64,000 bases of DNA from positions 310,001 through 374,000 of the forward strand of contig CAVXZE010000021.1 in assembly GCA_963766175.1 (NCBI GenBank), written 5' to 3'. A program made the position numbers and the translations under genes. Under the pieces are notes generated by a model, which ran no database searches, had not been told where the DNA came from, and saw only the letters and a program-made list of their open reading frames with translations. Of this stretch, positions 15,142 to 23,213 are shown one piece after another. The DNA is from CAVXZE01 sp963766175 (lineage in GTDB: Bacteria > Myxococcota_A > UBA9160 > UBA6930). Every line of letters starts with the position of its first letter. Position 1 is the stretch's first letter.

Positions 15142-16356
15142 CTATAGGCGCTCCGCTCCCGCCAGGCTCAGTATGTCGTTGCAGCCGTCCTCGATCATGG
15201 AGGCTCGCGCGTCGCGCATCACCTTCTCGATCGGGTACTCGCGGCTCAGCCCGTTGCCCCCGAAGACCTGCACCGCCGAGCTCGCGACCTCGTAGCAGGT
15301 GTTCGTCGCCGTAACCTTCGACGCGATCGCGTAGTGAAGCTGGGGTGCCGTGCTGGTCGAGTTGTAGATGATCACCCGCCGGGCGAGCGCCCTAGCCGCC
15401 TCCACCTTGCGGAACATCTCGAAGAGCCGGAGCTTCACGCTCTGGTGCTCGATGATCGGCACCCCTCCCTGGATGCGCTCCTTGGCGTAGTCCACTGCCA
15501 TCTCCAGAGCCGCCCGCGCCACGCCCACGAAGGTCACACCCATCCCGCCATTGGCCTGGGTCAGCACCATGTCCGCGGCGATCGGGTACATCTGCGGGGG
15601 GACAACCATGTAGTTCGCCGGGATGCGCACGCCGTCGAAGAAGATCTCCCCCTGGTTGAGCGCGCGCTGTCCGATCTTGTCGAGCGGCTTTCCGCGCGAC
15701 ACACCGGGACCGTCGAGCGGCACCAGGAAGGCCCCGTATCCCCCGGGCCCATCCCCCATGTCGACGGCGGTGAACAGCGCCGCCGCCGTGGCGATGGTCC
15801 CGTTGGAGACCCAGGCGGCCTTCTGCCCGCTGATCACAAAGGAGTCGCCGTCCTTTCGCGCGATGCAGTTCGGCTTCCCCGGCTGCTCGAGTTCCGGCTT
15901 CGAGCCGTAGAAGATCAGATCGCTGCCGTGGTCCGGCTCGGTGATCGCCCAGCAGCCGCGAACGTCGGGGCCACCGAAGCGCTCGATGAGCTCGGGATTC
16001 TGCGAAATCTGCGCCAGCATCCCCGGAAAGCCGTCGACACCGAAGCTGATCGCGAGACCGGAGTCTCCCCAGCCCTGCTCCTCGGCGATGATGCAGCGCA
16101 GCCGCGCCTGCTGCACGGGTGTGAGCCCCTGCTCGGCGGCTTTGGCCGGATCGGTGGCCTCGTCGAGGCCGAGCGCCCGGTGTTTCTCGAACACCTCCCA
16201 GAGGATCGAATCCTTGGAGATCACGTCCGCTGGGTCGGCCAGCGCGTCGAGCTTTATCCCCGCCGGGCGCATCACCTCCGCGGCAAACTTGTGAATCGTA
16301 TCCTGGATCGCCCTCTCTTCGTCGGACAGTCCGGTCTCGAGATCGATCATCGCCAT
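15142..16356 (-). CDS. Acyl-CoA dehydrogenase
   Basis: 404-residue flavin enzyme that makes the 2,3-enoyl-CoA. The three-domain layout is intact: an N-terminal helical part, a middle beta domain with WAITEPDHGSDL, and a C-terminal helical bundle with VFGGNGLSREYPIEKVMRDA. The catalytic base is probably Glu389 in MIEDGCNDI, the position of Glu376 in medium-chain enzymes. An insert near residues 60-100 (ALADPADVISKDSILWEVFEKH) is longer than usual. It is followed, not preceded, by the ligase in this operon: the ligase gene (16397-17962) is transcribed first, 40 bp upstream. Likely paired with the igr-like operon for an upstream beta-oxidation round. Chain specificity unknown. Confidence 0.88.
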   Translation of the reverse strand: MAMIDLETGLSDEERAIQDTIHKFAAEVMRPAGIKLDALADPADVISKDSILWEVFEKHRALGLDEATDPAKAAEQGLTPVQQARLRCIIAEEQGWGDSGLAISFGVDGFPGMLAQISQNPELIERFGGPDVRGCWAITEPDHGSDLIFYGSKPELEQPGKPNCIARKDGDSFVISGQKAAWVSNGTIATAAALFTAVDMGDGPGGYGAFLVPLDGPGVSRGKPLDKIGQRALNQGEIFFDGVRIPANYMVVPPQMYPIAADMVLTQANGGMGVTFVGVARAALEMAVDYAKERIQGGVPIIEHQSVKLRLFEMFRKVEAARALARRVIIYNSTSTAPQLHYAIASKVTATNTCYEVASSAVQVFGGNGLSREYPIEKVMRDARASMIEDGCNDILSLAGAERL

Positions 16357-16396
16357 GCTATTCCTCTCCTTCTGCGGGCATTCGAAGCTGTGAACA

Positions 16397-17962
16397 TCAA
16401 TCCTTGTGGGATTCCCGATCCCAGGTGTCGGGCCCCACCCCCTCCCGTTTCAAGACGCTCTTCTGGATGCGGTGGGTGCCCGTCTTCGGCAACGCATCCC
16501 GGAATTCGATGTAGCGAGGCACCATGAATCGGGCCATCTGCTCCTCGCAGTGCCGGATCAGGTCCTCGGGCGCGAGCACCTCGCCCTCCTTCCGCACCAC
16601 CACCGCCATCACGTCGTCTTCCCCCAGATCCGAGGGAACTCCGAAGACGGCGGATTCGAGCACCGCCGGGTGGCGGTCGATCCCCCGCTCGACCTCCCAG
16701 GAGGAGATGTTCTCTCCGCGGCGCCGCAGCGAATCCGTCTTGCGATCCACGAAGTAGAGATGACCTTCCGGATCCGCGTAGACGAGGTCGCCGGTGTGGA
16801 ACCAGCCGTCGCGGATCTTGGCGTCGCTGGCCTTCTCGTTCTTGTAGTACTCGACGCGCCGGCGCTTGGCGTCGTCCACCTCGAAGATCAGCTCGCCGGG
16901 CTCTCCCTGAGCGACTTCCACGCCCTCGTCGTCGACGATGCGGATCGGGTTCATGGGTTTGCCGAAGGAGCCCTTCGGCGAATTCCCGAAGTTGAAGATC
17001 GCGAAGCCTCCGCCGTCCACGGCCGCATATCCCTCGAAGATTCGCACCGCGAAGCGCCTCTCGAACTCCGCCCAGACCGAGGCGGGGCAAGCCGCGCTGA
17101 AGACCAGGCCCACCGGGTTGTCCGCGTCGTTGGGCCGCTCGGGCTGCTTCATCAGGATGGGAATCATCGCCCCCAGCGCGTTGAAGGTGGTGGCGCCGTA
17201 GCGCCGGATCTCGTCCCAGAAGCGACTGGCCGAGAAGCGGCGAGAGAGAGCCATCGGCAGGCCCATGGCCAGTGCCCGCACCGTGGTCAGAAAGAGCGCG
17301 TTGGCGTGGAACAGCGGCAGGCAGGTGTAGAGCACGTCACCGGGCTCGAGGACCGCACCGAACATCCGAATCCCCGCGACGTTCATTCCCTTGTAGCGGT
17401 TGACCACGCCCTTGGGCGGGCCGGTGGTGCCGGAGGTGTACATGAGCGCGGAGATCGCCTCTTCGTCGATCTCCACCCCGGGGTTCGCGTCGGAAGCCTC
17501 CGTCACCTCGGCGAGCCTGCGCCAACCCTCCGGCGGCTTCCATGCGTCCGGCGCCTCCGTGGCGTTCACGACGATCTGCTGCAGCTTGGGAAGCTCGCCG
17601 CAGATCGCCTGGATGGCCTCGACGTAGTCGGGGTGGCAGACCAGGATCGACGAATCGGAGTGGTCGATGACGTGCCGCAGCCCCTCTCCCTTGAGGCCGA
17701 CGTTCACCGGGACGGCATAGGCGCCGAGCTTCTGGGTGGCGAAGTAGACGAAGAGCCACTCGGGCGAGTTGGGCATCATGATCGAGACGCCGACGCCGTG
17801 CTTCACGCCGAGCCCGGCCAGACCATTGGCGGCGCGGTTCACCTGACGGTTGAGCTCGGCAAAGCTGATGACGCGATCTTGGAAGTAGAGGAAGGGCTTG
17901 TCGCCCAGCGCCTCCGCCTGCGCTTCGATGAGTTCTGCAAGCGTGGTGGGTTCATCGGTCAT
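16397..17962 (-). CDS. AMP-dependent acyl-CoA synthetase (CaiC/FadD-like)
   Basis: 521-residue ANL ligase forming an acyl-adenylate and then the CoA thioester. MYTSGTTGPPKGVVNRYKG is the P-loop, GYAAVDGGGFAIFNFGN replaces the usual aromatic-acid-binding loop, and WFHTGDLVYADPEGHLYFVDRKTDSLRRRGENIS marks the hinge and C-terminal domain; the catalytic lysine is in RIQKSVLKREG. The mid-domain loop departs from the canonical YGMTE/YGSTE form, so substrate choice is unusual. It is first in a two-gene minus-strand operon with the acyl-CoA dehydrogenase and is divergent from the igr-like operon, sharing the gap that holds the KstR-like box. A steroid or isoprenoid acid is a plausible substrate. Confidence 0.87.
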   Translation of the reverse strand: MTDEPTTLAELIEAQAEALGDKPFLYFQDRVISFAELNRQVNRAANGLAGLGVKHGVGVSIMMPNSPEWLFVYFATQKLGAYAVPVNVGLKGEGLRHVIDHSDSSILVCHPDYVEAIQAICGELPKLQQIVVNATEAPDAWKPPEGWRRLAEVTEASDANPGVEIDEEAISALMYTSGTTGPPKGVVNRYKGMNVAGIRMFGAVLEPGDVLYTCLPLFHANALFLTTVRALAMGLPMALSRRFSASRFWDEIRRYGATTFNALGAMIPILMKQPERPNDADNPVGLVFSAACPASVWAEFERRFAVRIFEGYAAVDGGGFAIFNFGNSPKGSFGKPMNPIRIVDDEGVEVAQGEPGELIFEVDDAKRRRVEYYKNEKASDAKIRDGWFHTGDLVYADPEGHLYFVDRKTDSLRRRGENISSWEVERGIDRHPAVLESAVFGVPSDLGEDDVMAVVVRKEGEVLAPEDLIRHCEEQMARFMVPRYIEFRDALPKTGTHRIQKSVLKREGVGPDTWDRESHKD

Positions 17963-18176
17963 CGGTGCTCACTCCGCGTGCTCGGCCAGACGCAGATCAT
18001 AGCCGCCTTTCCCCGCTGTCCCCGTTGAGGAGGGCGCGGGCGAGCCACGAGCCGCGGGCCCCGCCGGCCGCGGCCAGACGCTCTCGCTCCGCTTGCCTGT
18101 CCGAACTCCGTTCGCCTGCGGCTCACTGCGCGCGCGGCTCGCCGCGCTTGCGACCGCCAGCCGCCTCGGCAATAAT

Positions 18177-18190
18177 TAGAACGCGTTTCA
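18177..18190. promoter_or_regulatory. KstR-consensus-like palindrome TAGAACGCGTTTCA
   Basis: It matches TnnAACnnGTTnnA, the published binding pattern of the actinobacterial cholesterol repressor KstR, at all eight fixed positions. It sits in the only divergent gap of the lipid gene cluster (17963-18246), 57 bp before the FadE29-like start, so it could control both directions. No kstR gene is in the window. At the estimated base composition a chance match anywhere in 64 kb is expected about 0.1-0.2 times. Confidence 0.5.
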
Positions 18191-18246
18191 AATTGCGCAA
18201 CGGGTCCGGCCGACCTCTGGACCCACCCCCACGTGGAGGGCCGGCC

Positions 18247-19422
18247 ATGTACCTCGACTTTACCGCCGAGCAGCAGGCGTTGCGCAAGGAAATCCGCGAC
18301 TACTACCGGGAGCTCCTCACCCCCGAGGTCCGCACCGCCCTGGCGGAGGATGAGACCGGCGGGCCGGTGTATCGGGAGCTGGTGGGACGGATGGGCGCCG
18401 ACGGCTGGCTGGGAATCGGCTGGCCGGTCGAGTACGGGGGCCAGGGCCGCACCCCCATCGAGCAGTTCATCTTCTGGGACGAGACCTACCGGGCCCGCGC
18501 CCCACTGCCGATGATTTCGGTCAACACGGTCGGCCCCACCCTGATGCAGTTCGGCACCGAGGAGCAGAAGACCGAGCTGCTGCCCAGGATTCTCAAGGGC
18601 CAGCTCTTCTTCGGGATCGGCTACACCGAGCCCGAGGCTGGCACCGATCTCGCCTCGTTGCAGACCCGCGCCGTGCGCGAGGGCGACGAATACCTGATCA
18701 ACGGGCAGAAGCTCTTCACCACCCACGCCCACGATGCCGACTACATCTGGCTGGCGGCGCGCACCGACCCGGACGCACCCAAGCACAAGGGCATCAGCAT
18801 CATCCTGGTGCCGACCGACGCCCCCGGGTTTTCGTGGACACCCATCGATACCCTGGGCGGCGAGCGCACCAACGCCACCTACTACGAGAACGTGCGCGTC
18901 CCCTTGACACAGCGGATCGGCCCGGAGAACGCGGGATGGGGGCTGATCACCTCGCAGCTCAATCACGAGCGCATCACGCTGGCCTGTCCGGGCTTCGCCG
19001 ACTACCTCTTCGAGGAGGTCTGGGCGTGGGCGCTTCGCACTCCCGCGCCGGGGGGAGGCTGCGTGATGGACCGGGAATGGGTCCGCACCCACCTCGCGCG
19101 TATCTACGCCAAGCTCGACGCGCTGAAGCTGCTGAACTGGCGCTCGGCCTGGTCCCTCACCGCCGGCGTTCCGAGGATGGAAGAGGCGTCGGCGGTCAAG
19201 GTGATGGGAACCGAGTTCTTCGTCGAGTGCTACAGACTGCTCCTCGAGATCACCGAGTCCGCCGGACTGGTGAAGAAGGGGCAACCGGATGTGCTCTTCG
19301 GGGGCCTGCTCGAGCAGGCCTACCGCGCCGCCGTCACCCTCACCTTCGGCGGCGGCGTCAACGAGGTGCAACGCGACATCATCGCCATTGCGGGGCTGGG
19401 TCTGCCCCGGGCGCGACGTTAG
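18247..19422 (+). CDS. FadE29/ChsE2-like acyl-CoA dehydrogenase subunit
   Basis: 391 residues from ATG 18247 with GTGGAGGG at 18233-18240. The protein shows the ACAD layout with IGYTEPEAGTDLASLQTRAVREGDEYLINGQKLFTTHAHDADYIWLAARTDP-type features at 120-190 that closely follow mycobacterial FadE29. FadE29 pairs with FadE28 as an alpha2beta2 heterotetramer (ChsE1-ChsE2) that desaturates the three-carbon (2'-propanoyl) steroid side chain. Here the FadE28-like partner lies two genes on, in the same operon. The combination, plus ChsH1/H2- and Ltp2-like neighbours, is what makes this more than a generic dehydrogenase. It leads the seven-gene operon and has the KstR-like palindrome 57 bp upstream. 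Confidence 0.85.
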   Translation: MYLDFTAEQQALRKEIRDYYRELLTPEVRTALAEDETGGPVYRELVGRMGADGWLGIGWPVEYGGQGRTPIEQFIFWDETYRARAPLPMISVNTVGPTLMQFGTEEQKTELLPRILKGQLFFGIGYTEPEAGTDLASLQTRAVREGDEYLINGQKLFTTHAHDADYIWLAARTDPDAPKHKGISIILVPTDAPGFSWTPIDTLGGERTNATYYENVRVPLTQRIGPENAGWGLITSQLNHERITLACPGFADYLFEEVWAWALRTPAPGGGCVMDREWVRTHLARIYAKLDALKLLNWRSAWSLTAGVPRMEEASAVKVMGTEFFVECYRLLLEITESAGLVKKGQPDVLFGGLLEQAYRAAVTLTFGGGVNEVQRDIIAIAGLGLPRARR

Positions 19423-19447
19423 ACAGCATCATGGATGAGAGGTCGAG

Positions 19448-20422
19448 ATGAGTTCGCAGGACCGGGAACGCGAGGAGCTCGAAGCCAGGCTGAAGGAATA
19501 CGTCGGTGCCGTGCAGGGTCCGGCGGAGGTCGGTCCGGACCTGGTGAACGAGCCGATGATCCGCCACTGGTGCGACGTCCTGGGTGACCGCAATCCGATC
19601 TACACGGATGCGGAAGCTGCCAAGGGCTCGGCGCACGGCGGCATCGTCGCACCCCCCACCATGATGCAGGCCTGGATCCTACGCGGCTTCGAGATGGCGG
19701 AGCCCTCGGAGACGCCCGACAACAAGCAGAACGATTTGCACCAGCTCCTGACCGACTCCGGCTACCCCTCGGTGGTCGCCACCAACTGCGACCAGGGGTA
19801 CACCCGCTACCTGCGGCCGGGCGACCAGGTCTCGGCGACCACCGTGATCGAATCGATCTCCGAGCAGAAGGCCACGGCCCTCGGGATCGGCTACTTCATC
19901 AACACCCGCACCGTCTTCCGCGATCAGAACGACGAGGAAGTCGGCTGGATGACCTTCCGGGTGCTCAAGTTCAAGCCCTCGGCGCCCCCTCCCAGCGTCG
20001 AGGCGGGGGCCTCCGCTCCTGCCCAGCCCAGCCGAATGCCCCCCGGCAAGGGTCACGACAACGCCTGGTGGTGGGACGGCGCCAACCGGGGCGAGCTGCT
20101 GATCCAGAAGTGCAGCTCCTGTGGGGAGCTCCGACACCCGCCGCGAGCCATGTGCGGAGAGTGCCAGTCTCTCGTCTGGGAGACCGTCGCCTCCAAGGGC
20201 AAGGGAACCATCTACAGCTACGTCGTGATGCATCACCCCAAGATCCCCGGCTACGACTACCCCCTCGCCGTAGCGGTGATCGACCTCGACGAGGGAACGC
20301 GCTTCGTCTCCAACATCGTCGACTGCGATCCCGGCGAGGTACAGATCGGGATGCGGGTCGAGATGAAGATGGAGACCGTGGACGACGCCTGGAGCCTGCC
20401 GGTGTTCCGGCCGGTCTCGTAG
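19448..20422 (+). CDS. ChsH2-like MaoC/DUF35 fusion (enoyl-CoA hydratase subunit)
   Basis: 324 residues with two parts. Residues about 15-175 form a MaoC-like hot-dog domain (PMIRHWCDVLGDRNPIY, GGIVAPPTM); residues about 195-324 form a DUF35/OB domain with a rubredoxin-like zinc site, CxxC-x10-CxxC (Cys222, 225, 236, 239). This exact fusion is the layout of Rv3542c (ChsH2), which joins ChsH1 to hydrate the C3 side-chain enoyl-CoA of cholesterol, while its DUF35 part recruits the aldolase Ltp2. A 25-bp gap separates it from the dehydrogenase, with AGGTCGAG-type ribosome site before the ATG. The middle linker (PSAPPPSVEAGASAPAQPS) is Pro/Ala-rich. Cytoplasmic. Confidence 0.87.
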   Translation: MSSQDREREELEARLKEYVGAVQGPAEVGPDLVNEPMIRHWCDVLGDRNPIYTDAEAAKGSAHGGIVAPPTMMQAWILRGFEMAEPSETPDNKQNDLHQLLTDSGYPSVVATNCDQGYTRYLRPGDQVSATTVIESISEQKATALGIGYFINTRTVFRDQNDEEVGWMTFRVLKFKPSAPPPSVEAGASAPAQPSRMPPGKGHDNAWWWDGANRGELLIQKCSSCGELRHPPRAMCGECQSLVWETVASKGKGTIYSYVVMHHPKIPGYDYPLAVAVIDLDEGTRFVSNIVDCDPGEVQIGMRVEMKMETVDDAWSLPVFRPVS

Positions 20423-20437
20423 AACGCGGGAGAATCG

Positions 20438-21574
20438 ATGGACTTCAGCTTCAGCGAAGACCAGACCATGCTCCGAGATCTCGCCCGGGAGATCCTCGAG
20501 AAGGAGGTCACCGCCGAGCGGCTCAAGGAGATCGAGCAGGACCCCGACTGGGTCGACCGTGGGCTCTGGTCGCAGCTCGCCGAGGCCAACCTCCTCGGCC
20601 TCGTCGCCCCCGAGGATCTCGGCGGCATGGGCCTGGGGATCGAAGAGGTGTGCCTGCTCCTCCACGAGATCGGGCGCGCGGTGGCGCCGGTTCCGCTGCT
20701 GCCGGCACTGGTGCTGGCGAGCCTCCCCATCGCCGAGTTCGGCACCGACGAGCAGAAGCGAGCCTGGCTCGCCCCGGTGGCTTCCGGGGAGGCCATCCTG
20801 ACCGCTGCGCTGGTGGATGCCGACTCCAGCGACCCGTCCTCACCGGCGACCACCGCAAAGCGGGACGGAGAGGCCTGGGTCCTCGAAGGCGAGAAGCGCC
20901 TGGTGCCCGCCGTCCACCTCGCCCGCCGCGTGCTGGTGCCGGCGACGACGGACGACGGTGTGGGGATCTTTCTGGTCGATCCGCAAGCCGAGGGCATCTC
21001 TCTCGTGCGGCAGCAGACATCGCGCGGTGAGCCCCTCTTCTCGATGCGCCTTGCCGGCGCCCGGGTCGGCGAGAGCGAGCTGCTGGGCGGCGACGCCAGC
21101 TCGGGAGCTCGAATGCTGCGCTGGCTCCACGACCGCGCGACGGTGGCCGTCTGCGCCACGCAGATCGGCGTCTGCGAGAGAGCCCTCGAGATCACCGCTG
21201 AGTACGCCCGCGAGCGGGTTCAGTTCGGCGTCCCGATCGGATCCTTCCAGGCCGTCCAGCACCGCTGCGCCGACCGCCTGATCGATCTCGAGTCGATCCG
21301 CTGGACCACCTGGCGAGCGGTCTCGCGCCTCGCCCGCGGCCTTCCGGCTGCGCGGGAGGCGACGGTGGCCAAGTTCTGGGCGGCAGAGGGCGGCGCACGC
21401 ATCGCCAGCACCGCCCAGCACCTGCACGCCGGGCTCGGTGTGGATCTCGATTACCCGATTCACCGCTACTTCCTCTGGTCCAAGTCCCTCGAGCTCGAGC
21501 TGGGCGCGGCCGCGCCACAGCTCGTCCGACTGGGTGGGGACATGGCCCGGACCGGACCACAGGAGCTGCAATGA
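20438..21574 (+). CDS. FadE28/ChsE1-like acyl-CoA dehydrogenase subunit
   Basis: 378 residues, ATG 20438 after CGGGAGAATCG. The opening FSFSEDQTMLRDLAREILEKE and the helical C-terminus (CERALEITAEYARERVQFGVPIGSFQAVQHRCAD, QHLHAGLGVDLDYPIHRYF) are those of an acyl-CoA dehydrogenase. The usual catalytic Glu motif near the C-terminus is absent, as expected for the non-catalytic partner of an alpha2beta2 enzyme; the second subunit would be the FadE29-like protein. In mycobacteria FadE28 and FadE29 are adjacent, here they are separated by the ChsH2-like gene. It overlaps the ChsH1-like gene by four bases (ATGA), so translation is probably coupled. Which subunit supplies the base is an inference. 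Confidence 0.85.
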   Translation: MDFSFSEDQTMLRDLAREILEKEVTAERLKEIEQDPDWVDRGLWSQLAEANLLGLVAPEDLGGMGLGIEEVCLLLHEIGRAVAPVPLLPALVLASLPIAEFGTDEQKRAWLAPVASGEAILTAALVDADSSDPSSPATTAKRDGEAWVLEGEKRLVPAVHLARRVLVPATTDDGVGIFLVDPQAEGISLVRQQTSRGEPLFSMRLAGARVGESELLGGDASSGARMLRWLHDRATVAVCATQIGVCERALEITAEYARERVQFGVPIGSFQAVQHRCADRLIDLESIRWTTWRAVSRLARGLPAAREATVAKFWAAEGGARIASTAQHLHAGLGVDLDYPIHRYFLWSKSLELELGAAAPQLVRLGGDMARTGPQELQ

Positions 21575-21996
21575 CCTTTGAGACTCCCTGCTTCGAGAAC
21601 GTCACCGTCGGCGACGCCTTGCCGCAGCTTTCCATCGACATCACGCCGAGCCTGATCGTCGGTGGCGCGATCGCCTCCCGCGACTTCACACCGGTCCACC
21701 ACGACGTGGCAGCGGCGCAGGCGCAGGGCATGCAGAACGTCTTCATGAACATCCTCACCACCAACGGCCTGGTCGGACGCTACGTTACCGACTGGGCCGG
21801 AGGGGACGCCCGCCTCGAAGGCGTCTCGATCAAGCTCGGCGCACCCAACCTGCCCGGCGACACCATGAAGCTCACGGGGACGGTGAAGTCCAAGGACGAG
21901 GCGAAGAGCGCCGTCGAGGTGGAGGTGAGCGGAGCCAACGCCTGGGGCGATCACGTCACCGGAACCGTGATCGTCACCCTGCCGAGGAGAGCCTAG
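21571..21996 (+). CDS. ChsH1-like MaoC-family hydratase subunit
   Basis: 141-residue single hot-dog protein. RDFTPVHHDVAAAQAQGMQNVFMNILTTNGLVGRYVTDWAG carries the hydratase motif (Asp/His in the RDF-x2-VHHD segment) and is strikingly similar in wording and order to Rv3541c (ChsH1), the catalytic partner of ChsH2 that hydrates 3-oxo-4,17-pregnadiene-20-carboxyl-CoA. The small size and MaoC fold match that enzyme (about 129 residues). It is translationally coupled to the FadE28-like gene (four-base overlap) and ends 3 bp before the aldolase gene. Its steroid specificity is inferred from the operon. Confidence 0.87.
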   Translation: MTFETPCFENVTVGDALPQLSIDITPSLIVGGAIASRDFTPVHHDVAAAQAQGMQNVFMNILTTNGLVGRYVTDWAGGDARLEGVSIKLGAPNLPGDTMKLTGTVKSKDEAKSAVEVEVSGANAWGDHVTGTVIVTLPRRA

Positions 21997-21999
21997 AGC

Positions 22000-23172
22000 A
22001 TGCCGACCACACTCAAGGACGAAGCCGCCATCGTCGGAATCGGTCAGACCGAGTTCTCCAAGAACTCGGGTCGTTCCGAGGTCCAGCTGGCAACCGAGGC
22101 CGTGAAGGCGGCGCTCGACGACGCCGGACTCGCCCCGAGCGACGTGGACGGAATGACCACCTTCACACTGGACTCCAGCGACGAGATCGAGGTGGCGCGC
22201 GCCGTCGGGATCGGCGACCTGACCTTCTTCAGCCGCGTTCCACACGGCGGAGGCGCAGCGATCGGTGTGATCCACCAGGCGGTGATGGCCATCGCCACGG
22301 GCAGCGCCGACGTGGTGGTCTGCTACCGGGCGCTGAACGGCCGCTCAGGCCAGCGCTACAGCTCGGGCGTCTCGGAGGGACCGACCACCTCCGACATGAT
22401 CCACTGGAGCTGGTACATGCCCTGGGGGCTGATGACGCCCGCCAGCTGGGTGGCCATGTTCACCATGCGCTACATGCACGAGTACGGCGCCACCAGCGCC
22501 GACCTCGCCCAGGTGGCGATCTCGACCCGGAAGCACGCCGTCAACAACCCCCACGCCTTCTTCTACGGCCAGCCGCTCACCCTCGAGGATCACCAGAGCT
22601 CGCGGATGATCGTGGATCCGTTTCACCTCTACGACTGCTGCCAGGAGACCGACGGCGGCTGCGCCTGCATCCTCACCAGCCCGGAGCGCGCCCGGGATCT
22701 CCGGCAGCCCGGCGCGCTGGTCCGCGGCGTCGCCCAGGCCGCCGGTGCCCACCAGGAGGTGATGACGAGCTTCTACCGGCCCAGCCTCACCTACCTCCCC
22801 GAGTTCGATCTGGTGGCGAAGCAGGTCTACCAGATCTCGGGTCTCTCCCACCAGGACGTCGACGCGGCGGTCATCTACGACGCCTTCACCTCCATCGTGC
22901 TGTGGCAGCTGGAATCCTTCGGCTTCTGCGAACGGGGAGAGGCCAAGCACTTCATCAAGGACGGCAATCTCGAGGTGGGCGGCCGGCTGCCGTGCAACAC
23001 CCACGGCGGCCAGCTCTCCGAGGCCTACATCCACGGAATGAACGGCGCGAACGAGGGCGTGCGAATGATCCGCGGCACCTCCACGAATCAGCCCGAGAAG
23101 AACGATCACGTGCTCGTCACCGGCGGAGTCGGCGTGCCGACGAGCGGCATGATCCTCGGCAAGATGGATTAG
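22000..23172 (+). CDS. Ltp2-like thiolase-fold aldolase (side-chain retro-aldol lyase)
   Basis: 390 residues of the SCP-x/thiolase superfamily, as long as Ltp2 (386). AAIVGIGQTEFSKNSGRSE at the start, LFDCCQETDGG-like YDCCQETDGGCACI, YDAFTSIVLWQLE and GGQLSEAYIHGMNG all follow mycobacterial Ltp2. The thiolase nucleophilic Cys is not in the usual place; Ltp2 instead uses tyrosines of the YDAF and EAYIHG segments. With ChsH2's DUF35 domain it would cleave the hydroxylated C3 side chain by retro-aldol reaction, releasing propionyl-CoA and a 17-keto steroid. It ends in TAG at 23170-23172, which also begins the second KstR-like box. Confidence 0.87.
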   Translation: MPTTLKDEAAIVGIGQTEFSKNSGRSEVQLATEAVKAALDDAGLAPSDVDGMTTFTLDSSDEIEVARAVGIGDLTFFSRVPHGGGAAIGVIHQAVMAIATGSADVVVCYRALNGRSGQRYSSGVSEGPTTSDMIHWSWYMPWGLMTPASWVAMFTMRYMHEYGATSADLAQVAISTRKHAVNNPHAFFYGQPLTLEDHQSSRMIVDPFHLYDCCQETDGGCACILTSPERARDLRQPGALVRGVAQAAGAHQEVMTSFYRPSLTYLPEFDLVAKQVYQISGLSHQDVDAAVIYDAFTSIVLWQLESFGFCERGEAKHFIKDGNLEVGGRLPCNTHGGQLSEAYIHGMNGANEGVRMIRGTSTNQPEKNDHVLVTGGVGVPTSGMILGKMD

Positions 23173-23183
23173 AACGCGTTCGC
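23170..23183. promoter_or_regulatory. Second, imperfect KstR-like box TAGAACGCGTTCGC
   Basis: GAACGCGTTC is a perfect 10-bp palindrome, and the 14-mer matches TnnAACnnGTTnnA at seven of eight fixed positions (last base C instead of A). It starts inside the stop codon of the Ltp2-like gene and ends 31 bp before the FadA5-like start. It could be an internal operator, or a chance match, since the same core also occurs inside coding sequence at about 10383. Confidence 0.3.
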
Positions 23184-23213
23184 AACAGCGAGAACAGCAA
23201 CGGAGGAATACCC

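Noticed and set aside
20422..20437. Further KstR-like half site TAGAACGCGGG
   Set aside because: Only one half (TAGAACGCG) matches; the second half lacks GTT, and it lies in a 15-bp intergenic gap.
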